From Synergistaceae bacterium (GTDB lineage Bacteria > Synergistota > Synergistia > Synergistales > Aminobacteriaceae): a DNA stretch of 64,000 nucleotides. The notes beneath the pieces are model-generated. The model was not told the origin of the DNA, did not search any database, and was given only the letters and a program-made list of their open reading frames with translations. The position numbers and the translations under genes are program-made. The stretch spans positions 48,555-112,554 of the forward strand of contig JAFSUD010000068.1 in the NCBI GenBank assembly GCA_017445405.1, in the 5' to 3' direction. Shown here piece after piece: positions 36,339 through 45,311 of this stretch. Each line of letters opens with the position of its first letter. Positions within the stretch are counted from its first letter, which is position 1.

Positions 36339-37592
36339 ATTCTTAAGTATCTTGTTGCTGTAACTGACCACTTGGCCGCGTTTGCTGTCATGCTCGGAAT
36401 AATCTTAAACCTGCCCCTTACGGGGAGCAGCTCGTCGCGCAAGAAGTACACGGTAATTTTTGCGGTGCTGGGGATTATTGCGGGCTGCTGTGTCTTCGGA
36501 GTCAGGATGTATGACCCGCGCGGAATGAACTTGCTGTTAATGAGGTTCAACCGCCGGCTTGTTGTTGCTATTGCGTGCGTTGCTGTGCTCTCAGTCCTGA
36601 CGGTATTTTTCAGAAAGCTCAACGCGTTAATCGTTTCGGTGATGCTGTTCTTGTCGCTGATGTATTTAGTGCCTCCGGTGATGCAGTACACGAGGGAGTT
36701 TGTCTACTTCGGAGAGTCCGGGATAAGCACTAACGCAATGTTACGCGCATTAGGCTTCACTCTCGGACTCATTACGTGCTTATTGCTCGTTCTCGGAGCG
36801 TATGAGGTTCACGGTTCGCTGAGGTCTGACCGTGAAAGGCGGACGTTCCTGTTTGCGTCGTTATTCATCTTTGCGTGCGAGTATGCTGCTTCTGCAGTGG
36901 CAGCATTGCAGAGACTCCGAGTCCTCAAGACGAGCGACTCACTGTTCGGCGTGTCAGTGTTCGACGTGATGATCTGGCGCGATGCTAACCAGAATGCATT
37001 TCTGTTTGCGCAGCTAGCCTTAGCTCTGGTGATGCTCTCGTTCGTGATTCTGACTCACCGCACACCTGAAGGCATATTCCCGAATCGTGCACTCCTTCGC
37101 AAGGAGAAAGCCCGCCTCAGAGATTGCCGCCGGTGGTCGTGGAGTCTCGGAGTGTTCTGGATGCTCGCAGTGTTTATCGTGATAGTCCTGCATTACTATG
37201 ACACGAAGCCTCCCGCAGAGATTCAGCCCGAGCCTTACGACATGGAGGACGGGATAATCTCAATTGCTCTCGACAAAGTCTCGGACGGACACCTTCACAA
37301 GTTCTCCTACGTAACGCCCAACAAGTACGACGTGAGATTTCTTGTCGTCAAGAAGCCTGCAGGTACAGCCTACGGAGTCGGACTCGATGCGTGCGACATA
37401 TGCGGACTCGCGGGGTATTACGAGCGGGGAGACGAGGAAGTTATCTGCAGACGGTGCGACGTGGTCATGAACAAGAACACTATCGGCTTCAAGGGAGGCT
37501 GCAACCCCGTACCGTTTGAGTACGAGATACGGGGCGGGAAGATATACATAGACGTTAAGGAACTGGAGAAACATGAAACGAGGTTTAAGTAA
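36339..37592 (+). CDS. DUF2318 membrane protein with CxxC pairs, iron-uptake operon
   Basis: About nine membrane helices are followed by a soluble C-terminal DUF2318 domain with CDICG and CRRCD pairs, near FKGGCNP, likely binding Fe-S or heme iron. Such proteins accompany FTR1/P19 and are thought to help reduce or relay iron. The frame is open to 36222, but that would overlap P19. AAGGAGG at 36324-36330 points to an ATT at 36339 as start, with no ATG, GTG or TTG near it. Confidence 0.85.
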   Translation: MLKYLVAVTDHLAAFAVMLGIILNLPLTGSSSSRKKYTVIFAVLGIIAGCCVFGVRMYDPRGMNLLLMRFNRRLVVAIACVAVLSVLTVFFRKLNALIVSVMLFLSLMYLVPPVMQYTREFVYFGESGISTNAMLRALGFTLGLITCLLLVLGAYEVHGSLRSDRERRTFLFASLFIFACEYAASAVAALQRLRVLKTSDSLFGVSVFDVMIWRDANQNAFLFAQLALALVMLSFVILTHRTPEGIFPNRALLRKEKARLRDCRRWSWSLGVFWMLAVFIVIVLHYYDTKPPAEIQPEPYDMEDGIISIALDKVSDGHLHKFSYVTPNKYDVRFLVVKKPAGTAYGVGLDACDICGLAGYYERGDEEVICRRCDVVMNKNTIGFKGGCNPVPFEYEIRGGKIYIDVKELEKHETRFK

Positions 37593-37595
37593 GCT

Positions 37596-38858
37596 ATGTT
37601 TTGGCGAATGGTAACTAAGACTCTGATTCGTCAGAGAGGAAAGATGCTGATGATTGCCTTCACAGTGATTCTCGGCGTGTCGCTGTCTACAGCAATGATG
37701 AATGTCATGCTCGGAGTCGGCGACAAGGTGAACCGCGAGCTGAAGGTCTACGGAGCGAACATAACCGTGAGGCATAAGGACGCAGCCCTCATGAATGACC
37801 TTTACGGCCTGAGCGGTCAGGGTGTCAACGATAAATTTCTGCAGGAAGAGGATGTGCTGAAGCTCAAGAGTATATTCTGGGGATTCAACATTCTGGACTT
37901 TGCCCCGATGCTAGAGGGACATGCAGAACTTCAGGGAGAGGATGTCCAGCTCGTGGGGACTTGGCCGGAGAAACATGCGGTGCTCTCGACTGGAGAAGAA
38001 CTTCACACGGGCTTGAAGGCTCTGCGTACATGGTGGGAGATTTCGGGGGAGTGGCTGAGTGAAGATGATAATGATGCTGTGATGATAGGCCGTGAACTTG
38101 CTGACTCGCACAACATTCACGCAGGAGACACAATCACTCTCTCAGGGAAAAGCTACACCGTCAAGGGAGTGTTCAATGACGGCGGGAATGATGACAGCAA
38201 AATATTGATGACTCTTCCGGCAGTTCAGGACATCATGAATCTTCACGGCAGAGTCTCGACGATCGAGGTCTCCGCACTCACGACACCGGATAACGACCTC
38301 GCACGCAAAGCAGCTCAAGACCCCCGCAGCCTTTCACCCGATGAATACGAGACGTGGTACTGCACTGCATACGTGAGCGCGATATGCCACCAGATTCAGG
38401 AAGTCATCCGCGACGGAGTGGCCAAGCCCGTAAGGCAGGTTGCAGAATCAGAAGGTACTATCCTTAACAAGACAACGTTATTGATGGTACTGATTACGAT
38501 TCTTAGCTCCATAGGCTCGGCACTTGCAATCAGCAACTTAATCACTGCTAGCGTCATTGAGAGAAGCCAGGAGTTAGGCCTCCTCAAAGCATTAGGTGCG
38601 TACAACTGGCAGATTGTCTTGCTTGTGCTGCTCGAGGTCATGATTACAGGACTCTTCGGCGGAATACTCGGCTACTTCTTGGGGATAGGCTTTGCGCAGA
38701 TTATCGGCCAGACAGTTTTCGGCTCATACATCGAGATTGCGCGCATGGTGATTCTTATTGTGGCGGTGATTCTGTTCTTCGTTACGGTGCTGGGGAGCAT
38801 TCCGGCAATACGTTACTTGACGGCACTTAAGCCTACGGAGGTACTTCATGGTAAATAG
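37596..38858 (+). CDS. ABC transporter permease, MacB/FtsX type (iron-uptake operon)
   Basis: The N-terminal helix is followed by a large extracytoplasmic MacB-PCD-like domain (~45-280) and three C-terminal FtsX helices with ERSQELGLLKALGAYNWQI. It corresponds to the first permease of Cj1661/Cj1662-like pairs in Campylobacter iron loci. It begins three bases after the DUF2318 stop and overlaps the second permease by 11 bases. Confidence 0.88.
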   Translation: MFWRMVTKTLIRQRGKMLMIAFTVILGVSLSTAMMNVMLGVGDKVNRELKVYGANITVRHKDAALMNDLYGLSGQGVNDKFLQEEDVLKLKSIFWGFNILDFAPMLEGHAELQGEDVQLVGTWPEKHAVLSTGEELHTGLKALRTWWEISGEWLSEDDNDAVMIGRELADSHNIHAGDTITLSGKSYTVKGVFNDGGNDDSKILMTLPAVQDIMNLHGRVSTIEVSALTTPDNDLARKAAQDPRSLSPDEYETWYCTAYVSAICHQIQEVIRDGVAKPVRQVAESEGTILNKTTLLMVLITILSSIGSALAISNLITASVIERSQELGLLKALGAYNWQIVLLVLLEVMITGLFGGILGYFLGIGFAQIIGQTVFGSYIEIARMVILIVAVILFFVTVLGSIPAIRYLTALKPTEVLHGK

Positions 38859-40068
38859 CAGACACGGAAGCAGAAAGCGCATGTATTGGCGGATGGTGTC
38901 AAGCTCGCTGATTCGCAGGGCCTCACGGCTAATCATTGCAGTGTTAGCGATCGCAATCGGAGCAACGATACTTTCCGGCCTCGTAACAATCTACTATGAC
39001 ATTCCCGAACAGTTAGGGCGGGAGTTCAGGTCGTACGGAGCAAACCTGATTGTGTTACCAAGAGGCGAGTCAAAGATTACGCGTGAGAGCATGAGGACTC
39101 TTCGTGAGCTTGTGGGAGATTCCCGAATCGTCGGCATGGCACCTTACCGCTACCAGACTGTGAAGATTAACGAGCAGCCTTACATTATCGCCGGAACTGA
39201 CTTAGACCAGGCCAAGAACAACAGCCCTTTCTGGTACATTGAGGGCGAATGGGGAACTCATGAAGATACATCGCGCGTGATGGTCGGGCATGAGATAGCT
39301 ACGACGTTAGGCCTGAACTTGGGTGACTCGTTCATGGTGCAGGGCGTGAGGTACGGAGGACAGGCAGAGGCTTCGCGTCAGGACTTGAGCGCGGAGGAGA
39401 ACATGAGGCGCGATTCAGCGAGGCAGAACTTTCACAGGACGTTCACGGTGTGCGGGATAGTTACGACTGGAGGAGCAGAGGAAGGCTTCATCTTTGCGGA
39501 TATAGATATGCTTGACGAACTCATCGGCGACACCTTCAGGGCAGAAGTTATAGAGTGCAGTGTAGTAGCAGACGCAAACGAATTATCTGCGTTGTCAGGA
39601 AAGATTGAGAGCGACATTCCAGAACTTATGCCGCGAGCTGTGAGAAGACTTACCCAGTCGCAGGATATTGTGTTGGGAAAACTTCAGGCTCTTGTGCTTC
39701 TGGTTACTGTGGTGGTGCTGATTATCACAATGATTTCTGTGTACACCACGATGATGGCGATGGTCGCAGAGAGGCGGAGAGAAATAGCCCTCAAGAAGGC
39801 TCTCGGAGCAGAGAACAGGCTAGTGATGAGCGAGCTGTTAGGCGAGGGTGTGATGCTTGGCCTGATTGGCGGAGCTTTGGGCGTGTATTTGGGATTCGAG
39901 TTTGCGCAGAGGGTGAGCCTTAACGTTTTCGGTAGGGCAATAAACTTCCAGCCTGCACTGATCCCCGCAACAATAGCCGTGTTTATCGCAATCACCGTGT
40001 TAGCGTCAATAATACCTGTCCGCAAAGTCATGGATATACATCCTGCAATAGTCCTGAAGGGAGAATAG
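38848..40068 (+). CDS. ABC transporter permease, MacB/FtsX type, second subunit
   Basis: The architecture matches its upstream paralogue: N-terminal helix, MacB-PCD domain with GEWGTHEDTSRVMVGHEIA, and FtsX domain with ERRREIALKKALGAENRLV. The pair probably forms a heterodimer with the ATPase encoded next. Either ATG 38848 or ATG 38881 (MYWRMV) could be used; the first overlaps the upstream gene. Confidence 0.88.
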   Translation: MVNSRHGSRKRMYWRMVSSSLIRRASRLIIAVLAIAIGATILSGLVTIYYDIPEQLGREFRSYGANLIVLPRGESKITRESMRTLRELVGDSRIVGMAPYRYQTVKINEQPYIIAGTDLDQAKNNSPFWYIEGEWGTHEDTSRVMVGHEIATTLGLNLGDSFMVQGVRYGGQAEASRQDLSAEENMRRDSARQNFHRTFTVCGIVTTGGAEEGFIFADIDMLDELIGDTFRAEVIECSVVADANELSALSGKIESDIPELMPRAVRRLTQSQDIVLGKLQALVLLVTVVVLIITMISVYTTMMAMVAERRREIALKKALGAENRLVMSELLGEGVMLGLIGGALGVYLGFEFAQRVSLNVFGRAINFQPALIPATIAVFIAITVLASIIPVRKVMDIHPAIVLKGE

Positions 40069-40071
40069 AGA

Positions 40072-40782
40072 ATGCCAATACTTGAACTAAATAACGTGTC
40101 AAAGATTTACGGGAACTTGAAGGCCTTAGCTGATATTAACCTGAGCGTGAATGCCGGAGACTGGCTGTCAATAATGGGTCCGTCAGGTTCAGGCAAGACG
40201 ACGATGATTAACATAATAGGGTGCATGGATACGCCCTCGACCGGGAGCGTGATACTTGACGGAGTGGACATCAGCAAGGAGAACGCATCTAGCTTGACGC
40301 GCATACGCAGAGACAAGATAGGCCTAATCTTTCAGCAGTTCCACCTCATAAGCTACCTGACTGCTGTAGAGAACGTAATGGTCGCGCAGTATTATCACAG
40401 TATGCCAGATGAAGAGGAAGCTCTCGAGGCACTCGCGAAAGTCGGACTCGCTGACAGAGCACGGCACTTGCCCGCCCAGCTCTCAGGGGGCGAACAGCAG
40501 AGGGTGTGTATTGCTAGGGCACTCATCAACTCTCCGCAGATACTCTTAGGCGACGAACCGACCGGCAATCTCGACGAGGAGAACGAGGGAATTGTAGTAG
40601 ACATTTTCCGGAGGCTTCATGACGAGGGAGTAACTATAATTATCGTTACGCATGACCCTGAAGTCGGGGATGTTGCGCAGAGAAAGATAATCCTTGAGCA
40701 CGGGAGGGTGATTGATGACATTGACCAGTCGGCAACGTTCGGTGAAGCCCTGAAGCTCAAGAGCAAGGAGAGCAGAGCATGA
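40072..40782 (+). CDS. ABC transporter ATP-binding protein, LolD/MacB type
   Basis: The 236-residue ATPase has Walker A GPSGSGKT, Q-loop FQQFHL, signature LSGGEQQR, Walker B LLGDEPTGNLD and switch VTHD. It follows the two permeases by three bases and overlaps the PIN-domain gene by four. Its partners are the FtsX-type permeases of the iron operon. Confidence 0.93.
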   Translation: MPILELNNVSKIYGNLKALADINLSVNAGDWLSIMGPSGSGKTTMINIIGCMDTPSTGSVILDGVDISKENASSLTRIRRDKIGLIFQQFHLISYLTAVENVMVAQYYHSMPDEEEALEALAKVGLADRARHLPAQLSGGEQQRVCIARALINSPQILLGDEPTGNLDEENEGIVVDIFRRLHDEGVTIIIVTHDPEVGDVAQRKIILEHGRVIDDIDQSATFGEALKLKSKESRA

Positions 40783-41276
40783 GTGATAGATTCAAACTTG
40801 GGCTGTATTTGGAGACGACGACGTTTAACTGGTACTTTGATGAGCGCAAGGGGCATGATGACGTTGTGAGGCTGTTTGAGGCGGTGAAGGCTGGAGAGTT
40901 TGCCGGGTATACTTCACGTTTCGTAGCTGATGAACTCAAGCAAGCTTCAGAACCTAAGCGTACTGACATGATGAATCTCATCGACGATTACGGAATAATA
41001 GTACTTCCTACGCACCCAAAAGCCGCTTCTCTGGCACAGGCTTACAGGGATGCAGGAATAATTCCTCAGTCGCAGGCGTATGACAGTCTGCACATTGCCA
41101 CAGCTTCACTCTATGAAATTGAGGCTGTAGTATCGTATAATTTTCACCACATCAACAGAAACAAGGTCAAAACGTTAATCCCTGACATCAATGCAGCGTG
41201 GGATTTAGGGGGAATATTATTCTTCACAGCAGAGGAGGTGTTTAACTATGCTGGTCTACTTCAAAGACGAGGATGA
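40779..41276 (+). CDS. PIN-domain protein, probable toxin of a two-gene module
   Basis: The 165-residue protein follows the pattern of a PIN-domain family: LYLETTTFNWYFDE at the N-terminus (with Glu where Asp is usual), EELKQ-type acidic position (ADELKQ), QAYDSLHIATAS and YNFHHI. PIN domains are metal-dependent RNases and act as VapC-like toxins. The ATG overlaps the ABC ATPase stop (ATGA). The partner gene at 41248 overlaps its end. It is unusual to find such a pair inside an iron transporter operon. Confidence 0.75.
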   Translation: MSDRFKLGLYLETTTFNWYFDERKGHDDVVRLFEAVKAGEFAGYTSRFVADELKQASEPKRTDMMNLIDDYGIIVLPTHPKAASLAQAYRDAGIIPQSQAYDSLHIATASLYEIEAVVSYNFHHINRNKVKTLIPDINAAWDLGGILFFTAEEVFNYAGLLQRRG

Positions 41277-41493
41277 TCTGGGGGAGATGGATCCTATCGA
41301 GGCAGAGGTCGATGCGATACGCAAAGAGCTTTGGGAGGAGATTAAGGATCTGAGTCCTGAGGAGATGTGCGAGGTAATCACGAAGAGGACTGACCCGCTC
41401 ATCAAGGAGTTCCATATGAAGGTGAGTAAGCGCAAGCCGAGAGAGCTTGTATACCATCCAAGACAGCCATACGAGAATTACGCCGACTTATGA
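41248..41493 (+). CDS. Small acidic helical protein, putative antitoxin partner of the PIN gene
   Basis: The 81-residue protein contains DAIRKELWEEIKDLSPEEM, a helical segment resembling small proteins encoded next to this PIN family. It overlaps the PIN gene by 29 bases. The AGCAGAGGAGGTG ribosome binding site sits within it. The toxin-first order is inferred. No DNA-binding domain is evident. Confidence 0.6.
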   Translation: MLVYFKDEDDLGEMDPIEAEVDAIRKELWEEIKDLSPEEMCEVITKRTDPLIKEFHMKVSKRKPRELVYHPRQPYENYADL

Positions 41494-42584
41494 TGCATAT
41501 TGACTCTTACACCACAGACCGCAGGAATATCAAGCGCACATTCTGCCTCATAGCTGCACAAATTATTCTTGCGGCCTTCCTGTTCGCAGGTACGGCAATC
41601 ATTCTCGGACTCTCTGACGGCGCAATAACTCTCTCACGCAGACTCGGAGCGGACATCATGATTGTCCCTGCAGGATTCGATCCCCACACTGACAGCATCT
41701 TTCTCACTATCAAGCCCTCAGCGTCATACCTGCCTGATGATGCTCTCTCCTCTCTTCAGGCTCTCGGGATTGACTCAATAGACATCATCACTCCGCAGGT
41801 CTTCATGGCGACTCTGAGAGCTTCATGCTGTGCCTACCCTGTCCAGATCATGGGCATAGACTACGAGTCGGACTTCATCGTGAAAAGCTGGCTCGCCGAT
41901 TCCTTGAACGCTCCTCTCAATGACGGAGAAATCATCTTGGGCTATCACAGCACCGGTGAAGTTGGAGGGACGATCACGTTTTTCGGCAAGGACTTAAGGA
42001 TTGCAGGACGGCTAGAGCGCACAGGCATGGGGTTAGACTCTTCCGTCTTCGTGAACAGGAACACAATTATTGACCTGGCCGAAGCTGCCGACAAGATAAA
42101 GCCCCAGAAGCTCGCTGCAGATCATGGCCTCGTCTCTGTGCTGATGGTCAAGCTCAGGCCCGGCGCAGACACTACGCAGACATCACGCAGGATAAACCGT
42201 TCGCTCAACGCTAAAGGTATGTACGCACTATCAAGCAAGAAGTTCGCGGGGAACATATCATCGGGACTTCACAGTGTCTCATGCATAATCAGGTATATTC
42301 TTGTGATTCTGTGGGGTATGGCGGTGATGATTCTGCTGTTTCTTCTGGTCGGCAGGAAACGCCTTAACATTACAGCATTCTTGATTAGCGTGTTCGGAGC
42401 AATCGCGGGTATAATTCTCGGAGCGGTAATCATCCCAGTATGCACAGCACATATTCCGTACATGCTGCCCTCTATGGGAATCACGATGCTGATTGCTGCA
42501 GCTTCAGGAGTGATTACAGTGATAACCGGCAGTTTAATATTTGCGGAGACACACACGACAACACGAGGTGAAAAATTATGTTAA
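41490..42584 (+). CDS. ABC transporter permease, FtsX type, third in the iron operon
   Basis: The 364-residue protein has an N-terminal helix, a periplasmic domain of MacB-PCD type (GADIMIVPAG, NDGEIILGYHSTGE) and three C-terminal helices, but the cytoplasmic FtsX loop (xERRREIALLKALG) is not conserved. It may be an accessory permease subunit. Its ATG overlaps the upstream stop (ATGATG), and the regulator gene overlaps its own 3' end by seven bases. Confidence 0.8.
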   Translation: MMHIDSYTTDRRNIKRTFCLIAAQIILAAFLFAGTAIILGLSDGAITLSRRLGADIMIVPAGFDPHTDSIFLTIKPSASYLPDDALSSLQALGIDSIDIITPQVFMATLRASCCAYPVQIMGIDYESDFIVKSWLADSLNAPLNDGEIILGYHSTGEVGGTITFFGKDLRIAGRLERTGMGLDSSVFVNRNTIIDLAEAADKIKPQKLAADHGLVSVLMVKLRPGADTTQTSRRINRSLNAKGMYALSSKKFAGNISSGLHSVSCIIRYILVILWGMAVMILLFLLVGRKRLNITAFLISVFGAIAGIILGAVIIPVCTAHIPYMLPSMGITMLIAAASGVITVITGSLIFAETHTTTRGEKLC

Positions 42585-43243
42585 GCCCCAGAATTGAAGA
42601 CTATCTTGAAGAATTATTCCTGCTTGAGAGCACAGGGCGCAAAGTTACAGTTACTGACTTGGCCGACCGCCTGAAGATAACTAAGGGCACAGTTACAGCC
42701 ACTATCCAGAAAATGGTAGAGCTTGAGCTTGTGAACCATGAACGTTACGGGACGCTTCACCTGACAGATGCAGGAAGGCGCAAGGGAATGACAGTGTTTC
42801 ACCGGCACGAAGGGTTCAGGGCATTCTTTCACGAGCTGCTCGGACTCGACAGGGATCACTCGTCGGAGATGGCCTGCTCGATGGAGCACTACATAGACTC
42901 GACGACGGAGGACAGACTCTACGCACTGCTGGAGTACTTCCGGAGGGCGAAGGCAGAACATCAGCCTTGGGTTGACGAGATATTTCTTGCGATCGAGAAG
43001 CCGATATTGCTTGTGCCTGTGCCGCTGACACTTTGCGAGCCGGAGTCAGAAGGGCTGATTCTGAGGCTGACTGCAGACGAGCCGCTGAGGAAAAAGCTCA
43101 TCGAGAAAGGATTCACTGTCGGTGCAGAAGTGAAGCTACGCGACAATCAGGACGAGAAGTTTACGTGCAGCGTTGGACGGCATGATTACGAGCTGCCCTT
43201 GAACGAGGCGGCCACGATCTGGATTCAGCAGCCCTCACAGTAA
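42578..43243 (+). CDS. DtxR/MntR-family metal-dependent regulator
   Basis: An N-terminal winged helix (IEDYLEELFLLESTGRKVTVTDLADRL; recognition helix around TKGTVTATIQKM) is followed by the metal-binding dimerisation domain with FHELLGL and SMEHYIDS. A C-terminal SH3/FeoA-like domain (~150-220) ends the chain. It is the last gene of the iron operon and probably represses it when Fe(II) is replete; this is inferred from family and position. Confidence 0.88.
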   Translation: MLSPRIEDYLEELFLLESTGRKVTVTDLADRLKITKGTVTATIQKMVELELVNHERYGTLHLTDAGRRKGMTVFHRHEGFRAFFHELLGLDRDHSSEMACSMEHYIDSTTEDRLYALLEYFRRAKAEHQPWVDEIFLAIEKPILLVPVPLTLCEPESEGLILRLTADEPLRKKLIEKGFTVGAEVKLRDNQDEKFTCSVGRHDYELPLNEAATIWIQQPSQ

Positions 43244-43249
43244 AACGCG

Positions 43250-43280
43250 TCCCCCGTGAAGTGTGCGGGGGATATTCTTA
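43250..43280 (+). terminator. Terminator of the iron-uptake operon
   Basis: TCCCCC pairs with GGGGGA around an 11-base loop. The following T run is short (ATATTCTT). The acyltransferase gene converges from the other side. Confidence 0.6.
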
Positions 43281-44258
43281 CTCAACAAGATACCTGCCTG
43301 CTCTAGTGAATACCCGGGAAATCATGAACGATGCTGCAAGGCATACTATGAATATCACGATGCAGTACATGAAGGAATTGCTGATATTTACGTGAAGTGC
43401 TCTGAGGCAATATTCAGCTAGCCGGTGCATACAGTAGACTCCCGGAGTGAACCGAGAAACTGCCGTGATACATTGCTTTGCCGTGAGAGGGAGGCTGTCC
43501 GTAGGAAGCAGGCAGAATATCGCAGTGAGAAGCATTGCCGTAACATTAAGGTACAATCCCGAATACCCGAAGCCAGAAGCACTAGGAATATACTTCCTGC
43601 ACATCACAGCAAGCAATAACAGCACCGTACATACTGCTATAGATAACGTTCTGCGTTCCTGCAGCCTGTTCATGATGCCGTAATCCGCAAAGATAATCCC
43701 CATGCAGGCCAAAGGAAGCATCTCGCACATCCGGCCAAGAGGATATTTCAGTGCATAGCTCATTTTCCCGAAAAGCGCAAAATTTGCACCGCTGTACTGC
43801 ATAACAAAGGCAAGCACTCCGGCAAGAAACGTAATAATTAATGCTGTCCTGTGTTCCGTGAATGAATAAAGCACTGCAAGAATAACCGTAATGTATATCA
43901 GGCTGACCTGAAACCACATCGTCGCGTTGAGGGTGTGTCCTAACACTATTTGTCCTGCAAGAGCCTCGAACATGTATACGGCACTTTTTCCCGCAAAAGC
44001 TCCCTTCCCTGCAATGAAAGCCGCCGCAAAGCACACGAAATATATCGCTGCCCAAGCTACATGCATAACCACGAGCCTATGAAGCCTCCTGCGTATTCTT
44101 GATTTATCCCTGCTGATTATCGATTGTCCTGTGAGAAGAAATGCTGTGAACATGAACACCATAACTGCCATAGATCCCGCAACACTGAAGGGCTTTAGAA
44201 TCAATGCAGAATCTTTCTCTGCATTCCAGAAGTGGCATAACACTACTTCAAAGCACAT
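43278..44258 (-). CDS. Membrane acyltransferase (acyltransferase 3 family), probably phase-variable
   Basis: About ten membrane helices fit acyltransferase 3 proteins, which acylate surface glycans. The ATG at 44258 gives a protein starting MCFEVVLCHFWNA. The family N-terminus is typically xNxGIDLLRxxxxxxVVxxH, and the matching codons for NYGLSLLKIW lie upstream in the same frame but have no start codon. The ATG with a ribosome binding site at 44347 is out of frame with them, separated by a TGGTG repeat. Loss of one 5-base unit would join them. The gene follows a glycosyltransferase gene by 22 bases. Confidence 0.8.
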   Translation of the reverse strand: MCFEVVLCHFWNAEKDSALILKPFSVAGSMAVMVFMFTAFLLTGQSIISRDKSRIRRRLHRLVVMHVAWAAIYFVCFAAAFIAGKGAFAGKSAVYMFEALAGQIVLGHTLNATMWFQVSLIYITVILAVLYSFTEHRTALIITFLAGVLAFVMQYSGANFALFGKMSYALKYPLGRMCEMLPLACMGIIFADYGIMNRLQERRTLSIAVCTVLLLLAVMCRKYIPSASGFGYSGLYLNVTAMLLTAIFCLLPTDSLPLTAKQCITAVSRFTPGVYCMHRLAEYCLRALHVNISNSFMYCIVIFIVCLAASFMISRVFTRAGRYLVE

Positions 44259-44266
44259 CCATATCT

Positions 44267-44347
44267 TCAGCAGTGAAAGCCCATAATTGTGGTGTGGTGT
44301 GGGGTGGTGTGGTGTGGTGTGGTCATTATTATGATTGATTTGCTCAT
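44267..44347 (-). CDS. Current 26-codon ORF at the phase-variable acyltransferase start (frame OFF)
   Basis: ATG at 44347 follows AAGGCGG by nine bases and lies 22 bases after the glycosyltransferase stop. In the sequenced state it reads through the pentamer repeat and stops at TGA 44267, inside the acyltransferase coding region in another frame. It is the probable true start of the acyltransferase in the ON state. Confidence 0.5.
   Translation of the reverse strand: MSKSIIIMTTPHHTTPHHTTIMGFHC
44290..44323. repeat. Pentanucleotide tandem repeat (TGGTG), ~6.8 copies
   Basis: There are six units from 44290 (the third is TGGGG) plus TGGT. The repeat lies between the likely ATG (44347) and the first conserved codons of the acyltransferase. 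Confidence 0.97.
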
Positions 44348-44368
44348 TTTGTCAATCCGCCTTCTTCG

Positions 44369-45301
44369 CTATTTCCGCAGAAAAATCATCGCGTATATGT
44401 CTGATAATGCATTCCTCACAGTAGGGTAATACTTCATGTTCATCATCACGAATAACGCAGTCCGCAATATGCTCCTCTTGCCCAGCATGTCCCTTCTCCT
44501 GCGCTGAAAGTCTATGATCTCGTTCATGAACCTCACATTGTGCGGAGGTATATCTAACCCTTCTGCAGCATCAAGAAACTTCCTGTAGAGTTCCTCTGTA
44601 CTGAAAGTGTCGCGTATTCTCTGCTCAACATTGGGATATGTAGAGAATGGTATTCCTGTCGCAGAGTTCTCATGCCTCCTCCAAAATATCAGATGACGGT
44701 TCAGCAGGTACAATGAATCCGAAGACACTGCATACATCCAAAGCATAGCGTCATGAATAGCACTATCAATATCCATAACGTTAAACTTGCCGAGAAGCTC
44801 CCGCCGGAAGCAGAATGTACATCCCGGTCTCATGGTCTCTAATCCTGAATCTTGAAGCCTCACCGGGATAACTTCACCGTCATTGCGTGATAAGTTCTTC
44901 ACGTAGACTTTCACAGGCTTTCCGTCAACAAGGCCGATGTAGTTAGACACAAGCAGCCTTATTTCCGGTCGTTCAGTCATCACGGACATCATGACGCTTA
45001 TTTTGTCGGGCATCCATATATCGTCCTGATCGCACGTGAATATATAATCTCCTGTGCACCTGCTCATGACTTCACGAAAATTCTTTAGGACTCCGGCGTT
45101 AGTGTTGTTCTGGTACACTCGCCAGCCCTTCAGGTCATAACGTGCTATGTAGTCCCTGCAGAACTCGAACGTTCCGTCCGTTGACCTGTCGTCCGCAATA
45201 ATCACTTCATCAGGAGGGAGAGTCTGTGTCCTGAGAGAGTCGAGCTGCTCACCGATATACTTCATGCCGTTGTAGGTCGCCATAGCTACGGAAACAGTCA
45301 T
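44369..45301 (-). CDS. Family 2 glycosyltransferase
   Basis: The GT-A fold of family 2 is clear: MTVSVAMATYNGMKYIGEQL, the nucleotide-binding IIADDRSTDGTF, and the DxD-like FTCDQDDIW. The C-terminal helical region is soluble with no membrane anchor. Members such as rhamnosyl- or galactosyltransferases build O-antigen or exopolysaccharide; the donor is unknown. The acyltransferase gene follows, so both probably act on one surface polymer. Confidence 0.88.
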   Translation of the reverse strand: MTVSVAMATYNGMKYIGEQLDSLRTQTLPPDEVIIADDRSTDGTFEFCRDYIARYDLKGWRVYQNNTNAGVLKNFREVMSRCTGDYIFTCDQDDIWMPDKISVMMSVMTERPEIRLLVSNYIGLVDGKPVKVYVKNLSRNDGEVIPVRLQDSGLETMRPGCTFCFRRELLGKFNVMDIDSAIHDAMLWMYAVSSDSLYLLNRHLIFWRRHENSATGIPFSTYPNVEQRIRDTFSTEELYRKFLDAAEGLDIPPHNVRFMNEIIDFQRRRRDMLGKRSILRTALFVMMNMKYYPTVRNALSDIYAMIFLRK

Positions 45302-45311
45302 AGCATCATCC

